This document shows, one piece after another, positions 24,601 through 38,308 of a DNA stretch of 64,000 nt. The stretch comes from Anadara kagoshimensis (lineage: Eukaryota; Mollusca; Bivalvia; Arcoida; Arcidae): assembly GCA_021292105.1 (NCBI GenBank), contig CM037874.1:21077534-21141533 (forward strand). The letters run 5' to 3'. Under the pieces are notes generated by a model that did no database searches, was not told the origin of the DNA, and saw nothing but the letters and a program-made list of their open reading frames with translations. Every line of letters begins with the position of its first letter. The stretch's first letter is position 1. The position numbers were made by a program, and so were the translations under genes.

Positions 24601-27600
24601 TGCCATAGAAAGTCCACCCAAGAGAATTTGGATGAGATTTCCCATGTGGGACTGTGGGAAACTTAAAAATAACAGGGGAGGAAAGTAGCAGTTTGGGTAG
24701 CTCAGTTGGTAAAGTAACCATCTTTAGTGCAGGAAGTCTAAGGTTCAATCTCTGGTCCATCCCTGCATTTTTTCTCCTTCCTGTTACAATAGACAGATTT
24801 GAAAGCATTTCTAATTTTCAAGGACAAGTCTGTAGTATTTGCCTACAGAACTATATTACAACTTAAGGACCTGATTCTATAGACCACTTTAAGGAACTGA
24901 TTCTATAGACCACCTAAAGGACCTGATTCTATAGACCACCTAAAAGACTGATTCTATAGACCACCTAAGGGACTTGATTCTATAGACCACCTAAAGGACT
25001 TGATTCTATAGACCACCTAAAAGACTTGATTCTATAGACCACCTAAAGGACTTGATTCTATAGACCACCTAAAAGACTTGATTCTATAGACCACCTAAAG
25101 GGCTTGATTCTATAGACCACCTAAAGGGCCTGATTCTATAGACCACCTAAAGGACTTGATTCTATATCTATAATCACCTGCTCTAGCTGTTGTATCTGTC
25201 CAGCTTGGTCATCTAATTCTTCTTCCTGATCTTTAACTTTGGCATCTAGTTCATTTTTCAATTTCTTTAAATTCATAATCTGGAAAAAGATAATCAAAAA
25301 ATGTATAAATTATCAAAGAAAGGTGTACCTAAATTACTGGTCTTGCTATCATGCAGTTAGTGTGACTAAGCAGTTTTTTAGGCATAACAATAACAAACTT
25401 GGGTAGAATTTCTCTATCTCTCATTGCAGATAGTGACAGATTTTATTAATCTTAATATCATTGACAGGCACTTTCATAGTTATTTGACTGGGATTTGTTC
25501 AATGTTACTTAAACACCAAATGTATTTGTTGATCACACTATACCAAGTACAATATTTAACTGGCTTTACTTACCATTAATACCAAGTAAAATGTTCTCTC
25601 ATACTTTACTAACATTTAGAATATGTCGCATCCAAAAGTTCTAGACCTAATCTGAACAAGTGTATGTCGTCCACAGATATTTTACACTGAACTCACCTCT
25701 TGTTCAGAACCTTTTGAACTCATTAATGTCAAATCCACCTATTACACTAAACTCACCTCTTGTTCAGAACCTTAAGCTTTTGAACTCATTAACGTCAAAT
25801 CCACATTTTAAACTGAACTCACCTCTTGGTCAGAGCCTTTTGAACTCGTCAATGTCATATCCAGAAGTTCTCTATCTAATCTCTCAGATTTTTCTGACTG
25901 GACCTGCAAATCACCTTTGATTCTCTGAAATCAAATTAGTTCAAAAATAAATATAAATTTATACATTATATTCATATTTTAATTCAAAACCATATCATTC
26001 TAGGTTTCCACAAATCAAAAATTATATGTAGCAAAATTTAAAAAAATTGCGAAAATATAGTCCTTTTAAAGTACTATTTTTCACAAATTTGATAAAATAC
26101 ACTGGTATGGTAGACTACATTTTGAAAGAATTTTTCAGAAAATAGTAGTTAATGGTGATTTTTCCTACCAGAAATAGAAACATAGGAATACAGATAGATT
26201 AATATGCTAATGTATATCTATAAAAGAACTATGTACTTTTTGGCAGGAGTAGTAAATCAAATGCTTTATTTATGTAATACCAGTTACTGTAAACATATTT
26301 AATTTTGTGTGTATTTATTTTGGAGGTATAAGAAATTAAGACATATCCGTGTAATATGCACTGTAACACAATGAACAAATATAATTTTCAATAGGATTCA
26401 ATTTTTTCGCAAAACAGATGATAATGAAATAAGTGAAAATTAGAACACCTCAAAATAAATACGTTTACAGTATTAAGAGAGTTTGGTTGTGGGGGTAGGG
26501 TGGCACACAAGTGACTATACTTGGATACCGGAAACTATGCATAGTATGGTCCATTGTCATGCATTGTTATGGACAGATGATTCTGACCATGGGGGTTGGG
26601 GTGGCACATAAGCGACCATACTTGGATACCAAAAACTATACAGAGTATGGTCCCGTTGCCATACGTTGTCAATGACAGATGATTTCTACATAAAATAACA
26701 TTCATGTAGTAACCCAATGATATTAAACAAATAACATGTGATGTACTTATACATTTTAGACTTCAAACTTATAAAGGAAAGCAATTTATTTGTTTATAAT
26801 ATGCTATGGTAGAGCTTGTTCCCACTATCAGAACTATATATAGTAAATCAGGAATATAATGAAAACGCTTAAAACTAAAACATGGATAGAACAAAGTCAA
26901 TTATTTGACCCGACCAATTTTCTATATAAGTCTATATATAACAATATAACGAAGTTGCTTCATAAAGAAGTTAAAAATAGAGTCTCTAAGGCTTCGTTAT
27001 AAATGTGTTTTACTGTACAATAAAGCAAGCTGCTTACAAATAAATTGTTGACCCAGGGATATTGCAAGCCTAGGCTTATCAAAGCCCTCAAAAAGTTTTA
27101 TGGCCGTCACAACAGTATTGTTGATAAGTTTGATGTCTCTGTGTTCAGGATTGCCCTGGATATATTTGACATCCCATAGTTCCATGTTCCTTTCACTCAA
27201 TTTTGATTACACACGTGGTGGTGTAGCTAGCTAAACAGGAGGTGCTTACCCTTCCGGAGCACCCGGCCTCACCTCCCTGGTGGAAGTTCACGTGTCTATC
27301 CTAACTTGTCAGTTTCAAGGTTTTCACTTTGTTTCTGGATTTTGATTCGGACATGGATCAGTATATTTGTTTTTATTCATGATGTCTTATGACCTTATAC
27401 ATGTACCTGTAAATCTTGTTCTAAAGAGTATTTCTGTGAAATCAGACCATCCCTCTCTCGCTGTAGTTTCTCTCTCAACATTTTTTCATCTCTGATTTCT
27501 TCTTGATGTTTGGCATGTTCTGTATCAAATCTGTTGATAAATTCAATTAAAGTGATATAAATTGTCAGTTAAAAAACAGATTCATGGGTTTGGACATTTG

Positions 27601-30581
27601 TCCACTTGAAATGAAGTGGAATGAAATGAAAAATTTTGTTCCCCCAACTCCCATTAATTTTTTTTTCAAACTTGTATCAAGGCAGTCAGTTCTCTAATGG
27701 TGGCAGAAACCATCTAGCATATTTTCTAAACTTAGTAGCTGTTCAATTGGTATTTGGGTTTCAGCATATTTTCTAAACTTAGTATCCGTTCAATTGGTAT
27801 TTGGGTTTCAGCATATTTTCTAAACTTAGTATCCATTCAATTGGTATTTGAATTTAGGCAATGAGGTGCAGTGATCCATAAGCCACTATTTTAGACTTTT
27901 GCCCACCAAGGCCCAGTTTGTCTACTTGAGTCACAGTATGAAAGAAAACTGATAGCCTATGAAAACAAGCACTGGTAAGATCAAGCAAATTCAGTGAATT
28001 AGGATCCACAACCACCAGTTTGTTTTTGTGATTTGCACTTATGTTCAAAAGGGCCATAACTCTGAGGGAAATGGGCAGATCAACTTGGGTTAACACTATC
28101 TATGTTGATACTATGTTGGCAACAACATTCTCAAGTCACACAGAATACAATAAGGCCAAACTTGTGTTATTATGAAGGTTAATGTTCCCCGAGCTATATA
28201 TCTTATACTATTTAAGTTACTTATTTAGATATTTTGATTAATGTAGTCTACATTCTGAGATTTGTAAAATACAAATTGTACCTTCTCTGTTTGCGTTCTA
28301 GATCATTATTTCTGGACATTTGTTCCTCTAGGTGGAGCTTTGTATCTTGCATCTCCAGGGCCAGTTTTTGTAGTTTCTTTTTCGTTGTAGCAAGTTGACG
28401 TCGTTGGTCTTCTCCATCGTCAATTGCTTCATGTAGCTGGAAATAAAATAAATATCATAAAAATCTGGAATTCACTACTTATATGAAACAATTGTTATGA
28501 TTCTATGTATTTTTATCCATACAGTCCAACCTCCTTAAAGGCCATGTCTATATAAGGGTCATCTGCTTATAAAGGCCAGTATAATTGTATCCCAATTGTT
28601 CTTTATTTTTATTATTTAAACCTGTAAACATGTCTATAAAGGCCACCCAAGGGAACCAATAAAAGAGCAGGTGACCTTGATAGACATGTTTGACTGTACT
28701 CTATTTACTGCCTTAATAATGTTCAAAACTTAAAAAAAATATCCAATTCAACTATCTTCAACTATTAACAAGGCATAATAACAGTGAAGTTAAACCTCTC
28801 AATGTCTGCAGATTGAGCTGTGCTCTATCTAAGCAAAATGTTCAGATCCACAGAAGGACCATGTAGTATACTGTATAAGAAGAAACAATAGTGGTAGGAA
28901 ACTTCCGGGGTTTTGATCTTCTAAACTTTTTGGCTGTAAGAAATGTTCAGGGTATCTACTGTAAGAAAAGTGAGCCAAGGAAATAAGAAATTTTTCGCTG
29001 AGAAGACATATTCGCGGTAGAAGAGTCACCGTAAAAACCACAAACATTTTTTTCGTCGTAAATGTTTCTTCTTACACAGTATAGCATTTCATGATAAAGG
29101 ATATAAACTATTTTTTCATATTTCAAACATTTCTACTATAATGCTTTGAAATAAAATGGAATATATATACCTTAGACGTATAGAGCCCAGTAAGAAATTC
29201 TATCATGTCCACAAATGGAATAAATGTATAAGATATATTGCACTGTGGTATATCTATGTACCAGTACATATAATGAGTGACAGTAAATATACAGTACAGA
29301 CCTGTCAAGAGTTTAACACTCGGCTAACAAAAGAAGTCAAAGCTCGGGTTCCGAGATATGGATAGCTAGTGGCAGACAATCCAACCGAGAGATAGAAATC
29401 AGCTGTCAAATAGCTGTCAAAATATAGCTAACGAGGGGTCGAGATGAGCTGTCTATTTGATACTAATTCGTTAGCTTAGTGTTAAACTTTGGACAGGCCT
29501 GTACTGTATGTACATAAGACATGACTTGTATTCTTTATATATATGTATAATTACTTTTTCAACTTAAAAGAGTAAAGAACATACTTTCTCAATTAATATG
29601 AATAAGGTATGATACATGATACATATGATACATCTATATACAGTCAAACCTGCCTTATAGGTCACCTCTATATAAAGGCCACTTGCTTATAAAGGCCAGT
29701 GGAATTGTATTATAATCAGTGCAAATTCTGTAGTTAGTTATTAAATAACTTAAAAGTCCAACCTCTCTAAAAGGTCATCTCTATATAAGGGCCACTTGCT
29801 TATAAAGGCCAGTAGAATTGCATTGCAATTGTTCTTTATTCATATTATTTGAACCTGTATATAAAGGTCACCTGTCCATAATGGCCACTGTTACTGGTTC
29901 CCTCGGGTGACTTTTATAAAAAGGTTTGACTGTAGTTATAAGTTGTTTCACAGTTAAAAGTTAAATACTAGTATTTTAAAAGTCTCAGGTTAATAAAATG
30001 AAATAAAATTTGACTTCAAGATGATCGACAAATAGTTGTAATATTTCTATGATCTATTATTGAAGACAACTGCACTTGTTTTTATTTTCTTCAATTTAAA
30101 TGTCACTAGAAAGATTCAAACCCATCAAGATAGTCATATCTCTCTCTCTCTCTCTCTCTCAACCATCTCTATAAACTAAACTTTCAATGAATCCTTTCTA
30201 CACAATCCAAAACATCTATAAAAACTATCTCTCTCTCTCTCTCTTTCTCTCTATCTCTCTCTCTCTCTCTCAGAGTACTATGACTATAGAATAAACAAAG
30301 TCGTGATTATTTACAGAAATCCTAAAATCACCTACATGTACATGATAATTATATACAGATATTCCACTCAAAATCAGAAAATGGTAATAAAACAAAATGT
30401 CAAACTTCTTATTTGTATACACAGATCACTTACAAAATAGACATGATATCCACTTCAATTAAACATGGTATTCACGTCAAGTATACACAAAGTCATCATC
30501 AAGTATATACAAAGATATAGACAAGAGTAATTAATTACTGCAAGAAGTTATCTATAGTAGATCTCAATTGATCAGGTGAAT

Positions 30582-30612
<31 letters not shown>

Positions 30613-30680
30613 TATCCAAATTGATTACTGCACTAATATACCAGTACTGTTATCTTTAGTAGATCTCAATTGATCAGGTG

Positions 30681-30718
<38 letters not shown>

Positions 30719-30786
30719 TATCCAAATTGATTACTGCACTAATATACCAGTACTGTTATCTTTAGTAGATCTCAATTGATCAAGTG

Positions 30787-30832
<46 letters not shown>

Positions 30833-30999
30833 TATCCAAATTGATTACTGCACTAATATACCAGTACTGTTATCTTTAGTAGATCTCAATTGATCAGGTG
30901 AATCTCTCTCTCTCTCTCTCTCTCCAACTATCCAAATTGATTACTGCACTAATATACCAGTACTGTTATCTTTAGTAGATCTCAATTGATCAGGTGAAT

Positions 31000-31037
<38 letters not shown>

Positions 31038-31111
31038 CAACTATCCAAATTGATTACTGCACTAATATACCAGTACTGTTATCTTTAGTAGATCTCAATT
31101 GATCAGGTGAA

Positions 31112-31149
<38 letters not shown>

Positions 31150-31409
31150 CAACTATCCAAATTGATTACTGCACTAATATACCAGTACTGTTATCTTTAG
31201 TAGATCTCAATTGATCAAGTGAATCTCTCTCTCTCTCTCTCTCCAACTATCCAAATTGATTACTGCACTAATATACCAGTACTGTTATCTTTAGTAGATC
31301 TCAATTGATCAGGTGAATCTCTCTCTCTCTCCTCTCTCTCTCCAACTATCCAAATTGATTACTGCACTAATATACCAGTACTGTTTAGTAGATCTCAATT
31401 GATCAAGTG

Positions 31410-31459
<50 letters not shown>

Positions 31460-31522
31460 TATCCAAATTGATTACTGCACTAATATACCAGTACTGTTTA
31501 GTAGATCTCAATTGATCAAGTG

Positions 31523-31558
<36 letters not shown>

Positions 31559-31621
31559 TATCCAAATTGATTACTGCACTAATATACCAGTACTGTTTAG
31601 TAGATCTCAATTGATCAGGTG

Positions 31622-31659
<38 letters not shown>

Positions 31660-31722
31660 TATCCAAATTGATTACTGCACTAATATACCAGTACTGTTTA
31701 GTAGATCTCAATTGATCAGGTG

Positions 31723-31758
<36 letters not shown>

Positions 31759-33766
31759 TATCCAAATTGATTACTGCACTAATATACCAGTACTGTTATC
31801 TTTAGTAGATCTCAATTGATCAAGTGAATCTCTCTCTCCAACTATCTTGTACTAATTCTTGTACTAATTCCATGTAACTGCAGACAGATAAACCTTATAA
31901 ATTACCAGTATGATAGTACCCCCTCCTCTCTCTCTCTCTCTCTCTCTGATTTATTACCAGTACCATACCATTCTTTATATTTATATGCCCTCTTCATGAC
32001 AGACTATCCCTCCTCATCTCATATCACCCAGTGCTCTCTCTTTCTCTCTCTCTCTCTCTCATTAATTACCAGTACCCTTATTTATATGCTCCTCTCATCA
32101 CAGACTATCCCTTGTCACCTCATATCACCCAGTGCTCTCTCTCTCTCTCTCTCTCCTCTCATTCTCTCTCTCATTATTTACCAGTACCCTTATTTATATG
32201 CTCCTCTCATCACAGACTATCCCTTGTCACCTCATATCACCCAGTGCTCTCTCTCTCTCATTAAAAACCAGTACCATACCAATCATTATATTTATATGCC
32301 TCCCTCATCCCAGACTATCCCTTGTCAGCTCATCTCACCTAGCCTTGTCTCAGATCTCAAAGTGCCAATATAACATGATGATGTATATATTTTGTTGCTT
32401 CACAGATGTTTTTCTCCTTAACAGATACTGGCCAGTAATTAGTCTTTACTCTCATAAAACACTGTGCAATTATAAACAAACTTCATGTAAAGTCATAAAC
32501 AAAAGTCAATCAACATCAGTGATACCTCATGATAATTATTCCATGGTGAGGTATTCCCCAATGTAAAACAGACTACAGCTTACAAGGGAACTTGAGCTAT
32601 TATATTGTGTACCCTTGTTAGTTTTAAGTCACATAAAAGACTTTACAGTCCTAAACAAAAGTCAATCAACATGTGTTATACCTGCATGATAATTATTCCA
32701 AGGTGAGGATTTCCTGAATGTGAAATAGACCAAACCAGGAAACATGTACAGTGTATCCATGTCAATAATGCCACCTTTTACTTTAACCCTTATAAAACAC
32801 TGTACAATTATAAACAAACATTCACAAACAAAAGTCAATCAACATTAGTTATCCAAGGTGAGGTATTCCCTAATGTAAAACAGACAAGACCTAAACATGA
32901 AACTAGACTTACACACCAGGGAACTTATACTCTTTTTGGTTTAAATCCACAATAGTGACTCTATTCCCAGATTGACTTTTGTCAGTTGATTGCTAAATAG
33001 TTTCAAAGGGGCAAAATATTGATAGTAATAATTTATATATGTATATGGACTTGTGTAAGTCTTATGATACCCCATAATGTTCAAGAAGAATGGACACAGC
33101 AAGTTTACATGGAATATTAACTGAATAATATCAATTTTAGAAGAAACCAGCAAATCATGTCAGTCCATATTGTTGCATGCAAACATATTAGGGCATTGGT
33201 CTGATAGTAGTCTGATAAGAAAACAGAATGAACTGAAAGAATGAGCATAAATAATGAAACAGCAACTAGTAAACATCAAACTAATTTAATATTATATACA
33301 AATATTTCATTTATATCAAGATGTGACCAACAGGGGTCCTTTCAGATATGAAGTCCAAAAATATAGGAAAAATAGGAACATGGGGTCAAAATTACAGAAG
33401 TTTTCACTAAAGTTATATGAACAGTTTTGAAACATTTACAAATAAAATATAAATCCATGGCCTTCTTTCCTCCCTTGGGAAAGGGTCAAAATTATAGGAA
33501 ATATAGAGAAAAATAGGAGACACAAACATCTAGAGGAATTTTAATCATTTTACAGGTGTGTAACTGATTTCAAGCAGGAATAGTACAGTAGCTATTTTGT
33601 GATCTAATCAGACATGATACAGTCAGTGCTGACCATTAATATTAATCACTCAATAATAACTGATAACCATAAAACACAAAACATGTACAACAAGGAAATC
33701 ATCTATGTGATCTGTGTGAGATAGAATCAATTCTTCAAAAATACTGCAAGGAAAAAGAGAGAAAAC

Positions 33767-33803
<37 letters not shown>

Positions 33804-33869
33804 TAAATGATGATTGACCATTAAAAACTTCAGAGCATATTAACCCTTAAACCAATTCACTCCTCCATG

Positions 33870-33922
<53 letters not shown>

Positions 33923-36900
33923 TGATTAATAATTTTCAATGATTGGTCATTCAAAAAAACATTAACCCTTAAACTAAATGACTCCTCCATGAGAGAAAAA
34001 TAGAGAACAATTACACCTATGAAAAATAATAATATGTAATACATGTAATACCTTGATCATGTGCATGCTGCTATTCCCCGGCATCTTCTCACGAACCCAA
34101 TAAGAAGGAATGAGATTCAATATACAAAATGCATTGGAGAAAGTTAACAGATCAATATATACACCAGCTGTAAATACGTTAAAACTCAGACCAGACACAT
34201 GCAACTGTAATTACTCTAAAACTTGACATACATCAAACTATCTACACCTCTTTAATCACCTGATGCTGCAGGTCTTGACTAATTTCATTAGACTACTTAG
34301 TTTTCTCCCCCCAGGGGCATCTTCATCATGCATCATGTGAGAATGTTAGGTAATATAACAGCAATCATTTATCATTTATACTCTCTCATTCTTTCTCGCT
34401 CTCTCTTTCAGAGTCAAATCTTAAACTAATTTAAACTTTTTTTTTTAATTCAGTGGCATTAAATCCTATTATCCAGCCTTTTTACCACTAGTGTGACCAA
34501 GGAGGTAAAAAATAATTTAACAATGAAAGGTTTGGTCAATTATCTCCCCTTAATTTATTGTCTGAATACATGTATGCCAATTATCTCCCCTTTGAATTTA
34601 CAGTTCAATCAAATGTCTTTGCCTCCCCTTGGAAATTAAAGAAAGTGAGAGTTTAAATTTAAAGTCTGAGTACATGTAAATTATCTCTCCTTAAAGGAAG
34701 TAAAGTCAGAGTATATGTAAATTATCTCCCCTAAAGGAAGTGAAAGTTTAAATTTAAAGTTTGAATACAGTGTATATGTAAATTATCTCCCCTTAAAGGA
34801 AGTGAAAGTTATCTATTTAGACATGTGTAGATCAAAATAATGATATAATGCTGTAATTAGAAAACAACATCTGTGTGTGAGATAATTCGTAGATAAAATA
34901 CCGCCAGGCTTTCCACACTTCATCCATATAATTCAAATTAAATTCATAAAATAGCTAAGCCAGATGCATGTGTCAGTACAGATTATCATAGATGAAAATT
35001 GTACCAAAAAGTCTTTAAAAAGTGATAAAAGAAATGTGCTGACATGTCTGAGAAACTGAGCTGTTTTCTATATGCTTTACAACTAGGTATGAATAAACAT
35101 CATCAGTTTTGAATGCAGGAAATTATGCACATATTCCAATACATGTGAGCTGTTTTCTAAATGCTTTACAAACCTGTCAACTTTATCAGTTTTAAATGCA
35201 GGAAATTATGCACATATACAAATGGATATGTGCATCTAACTAACAACACAACACCATTGACAACCTAACTCAACACAAATTGTTTTTCAAAAGCCAACAT
35301 ATGCAAAAATACAGACTAATTTTTCATTAAGGCAACACAAAAATTATTTTCTCTTGAGGCCAAGAAAAGTTCACGTTTTTTAACAAATGGCACAGTAGAC
35401 ATAAAACAATGGCGCCATAATAAAAAGAAGTAATTGTAAATACATGTTTATCAGAGGAAATGCCAATACAAGTCTGCAAATTTTATAAATCTTCCTGAAG
35501 TTTCATCAAAATATCAAACTTTCCCACCAGTTAGGTGACATCATAATCTTACAGCTCAAAATGATGAAAACCATGCAGCTAAAACTGCAATACACTAAAT
35601 TAATTATTCATTTATTTTAATTAATTTATTTATTTGTTTGTTTGTTTGTTTGTTTATTTATTTATTTATTTTAACTGATTAATTAATTTATTTATTTATT
35701 CTAAATTTATTTATTTATTCTAAATAATAAAACTAATAAAATTAAATACTGTGTGACGAGGCATAAAGAATTTTGAGATTTGAAAAACAAAATAATAACT
35801 TACATATTCAATTGCATCAGAACTTGATGAGTTTTCACTACAGAACACAAAAGGAACATTTCTACAAGGTGTTCCAACAACGATGTTCCTTTCTTTGATA
35901 ATAATTCCTATTTCTATTGACTCCATTTTGTGAGGTATGAGGTCCAGATTATCGAAAATATAGACACAATATCTCTATGTATTGAATGGTTACAACTGTG
36001 AAGGATGAGGTCCAAAGTATCAAAATATCTTGGCGTTTTAATAAACTATAGAAATCTGGAACGTTCAGAATCCCGAAAATATATTTTTACTTCTACAGGC
36101 ACAGAGGTAAGGTCCAGATAAATCGAAAAATACCAAACTGTGAAGGATGAGGTCCAGAGTATCAAAATGTCTCGGTCTCTAGAAATCTGGAACGTTCAGA
36201 ATCCCGAAAATATTCTAACCTCTACAGGCACAGAGGTAAGGTCCAGATAAATTGAAAAATATCAAAACCTCTACAAAGATAGAAGAATTTGATGTTCAAA
36301 ATTAGACCTGAACTTCTCCATAGATAGAAGTAACAAATATATGTTTATTTAATATGAAGGACATTTATTAAATATTGTATATAGCTTCAGAGGACACTCC
36401 AAGGTGACTTGATGTAAAACAGCTTTACTGGAACATGGCAATGCTTTAACTTAAATATAGTCACCCTATCTTATAATCAAGTGTTTTATATTGTAACTAG
36501 ATATATCATGTTTATTAAGTGTGCAGTTGTCTCTACCTGGTTTTAGAATTGAATTTGTATAAGAATCATCACAAATGGAGCATGTCCTGGTAAAAATTCT
36601 TCCATTTTTGCCAAGGCAGTCAGTTCAAGGATTGTGGTTGAAAATCAGTGATTCCATAAAAGAGCATCAACCGTCAACAAGCAATCTGACAAACATTTTA
36701 CAACAACAAGGGTCTTCCCCAGTGGGAACCTAGGTGGTGAGAGGCACTGAGAATTCAGCATAAGTGGTGCTAATATGTTTGTATCCTCCAGATGAATTTC
36801 TAATAGCTGCATCTTAATTCTTAACCACTTAGCTAAAATGGCCAAATGTCAGTGTGAATATTTAGTCTCTTCTGAAAAATATGAGACACATCAATCATAA

Positions 36901-38247
36901 AGCCATCATCTTAGGTGCTGTCATCATGCACAGTAGTCCAAGCTTTTACATTTAAATTTTTGTTCAAACTTATCTTTTTAAGATACAAGTGATAAGAACA
37001 TAAAAATTTATCACAAAACATACTATAGTAATTACTATACCGCCAACAGAGGATGGATGACCTTGACATTACATCACATCACTATGAATGACCTTGACAT
37101 TAGGTCACATGATCTATTGACAGTGCTTGACAGACTTGTGATTCATGAAACAAACCATGGTAGCTTTGTTGAAAAATTTGTGTTGAAGATTAAATCTTAT
37201 ATAAACAGTAACAAACATGTATATATCTAGAGTGTATCTATGTACAAAATATGTATCCATAAAGAATGTATTTATTATAATGTCAGTGATGTCAATAAAA
37301 ATACTATAAACAACTTTATCATTTTTTAATCATATCTTCATTTTTTCACACTCTGGGTGTATCATAAAGGTACTGTAAATCAACTTTTATTTGCGGATAT
37401 TAAATTTCGCGATTCTCAAACCAAAACCATTTTGCGACTATCAATGTTCGCGATATGGTATTTAGCTGAATATTTGGTATAAATAAAACCATTTTCATAA
37501 ACAAATTTGCGACCATTAACTTTCGCGATTATTTTGTCCTCGCAAAACACGCGAAAGTTAATCGCACACGAATAAAAGTTGGTTTACAGTGTTCATAATG
37601 AAGCTCATCAATGTAGAGAGGCAAATTGAATTTAAACAGGCACTTTTAGGGGCTGAGTAGTCACCCTTACCAATTACAGCACCTCTTACTGCCTATGTTT
37701 TAATTCCACTCAGTCAGAACCTAGTGTGAGAAAGTTTTTCACTTCACTTGCCAAAGGCAGGCAGTTGTCTCTGGACACTCAGATTTCCTCTACCATCCCA
37801 GAACTGGTAGCCTTGATTTAAGTGAAAGAATCTTGACTGGGCCATAAAAACCCATTACCAGGTACTCTGTACAACTCAATTAAAACAAATGTTATTGAAA
37901 TCATTATGAAAAAGTTTTTGTTTTTTTTCCCCACATTTTTATGGTATCTTTTAGTATAAAAGTATAGAATTCATTTAATGAGGTGTATTTATAAGTTTAC
38001 TTTTGAACCTATTAATTACAGGTATGTTATAACTATGTGTGTAATACAGGTAGGTATATATACCTATCAAGACATGTAATCTGAGATGTCTGTATTGTAG
38101 TTGTCTTCAATTTAAATATGTTTTATAAAGAAAAAGAAACAACCTTGAAACTTAACACTTTACACTTCTAAAATTGAAAAACTTTTTTTTGAAGTAAGCA
38201 TTATTGACCTACATTAATTGGTCTAAGTAAGTTTAGCACATGTTTGC

Positions 38248-38308
<61 letters not shown>

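Noticed and set aside
31395..31658. Arg-Glu-rich protein from the CT array
   Set aside because: Pure translation of (GA)n microsatellites.
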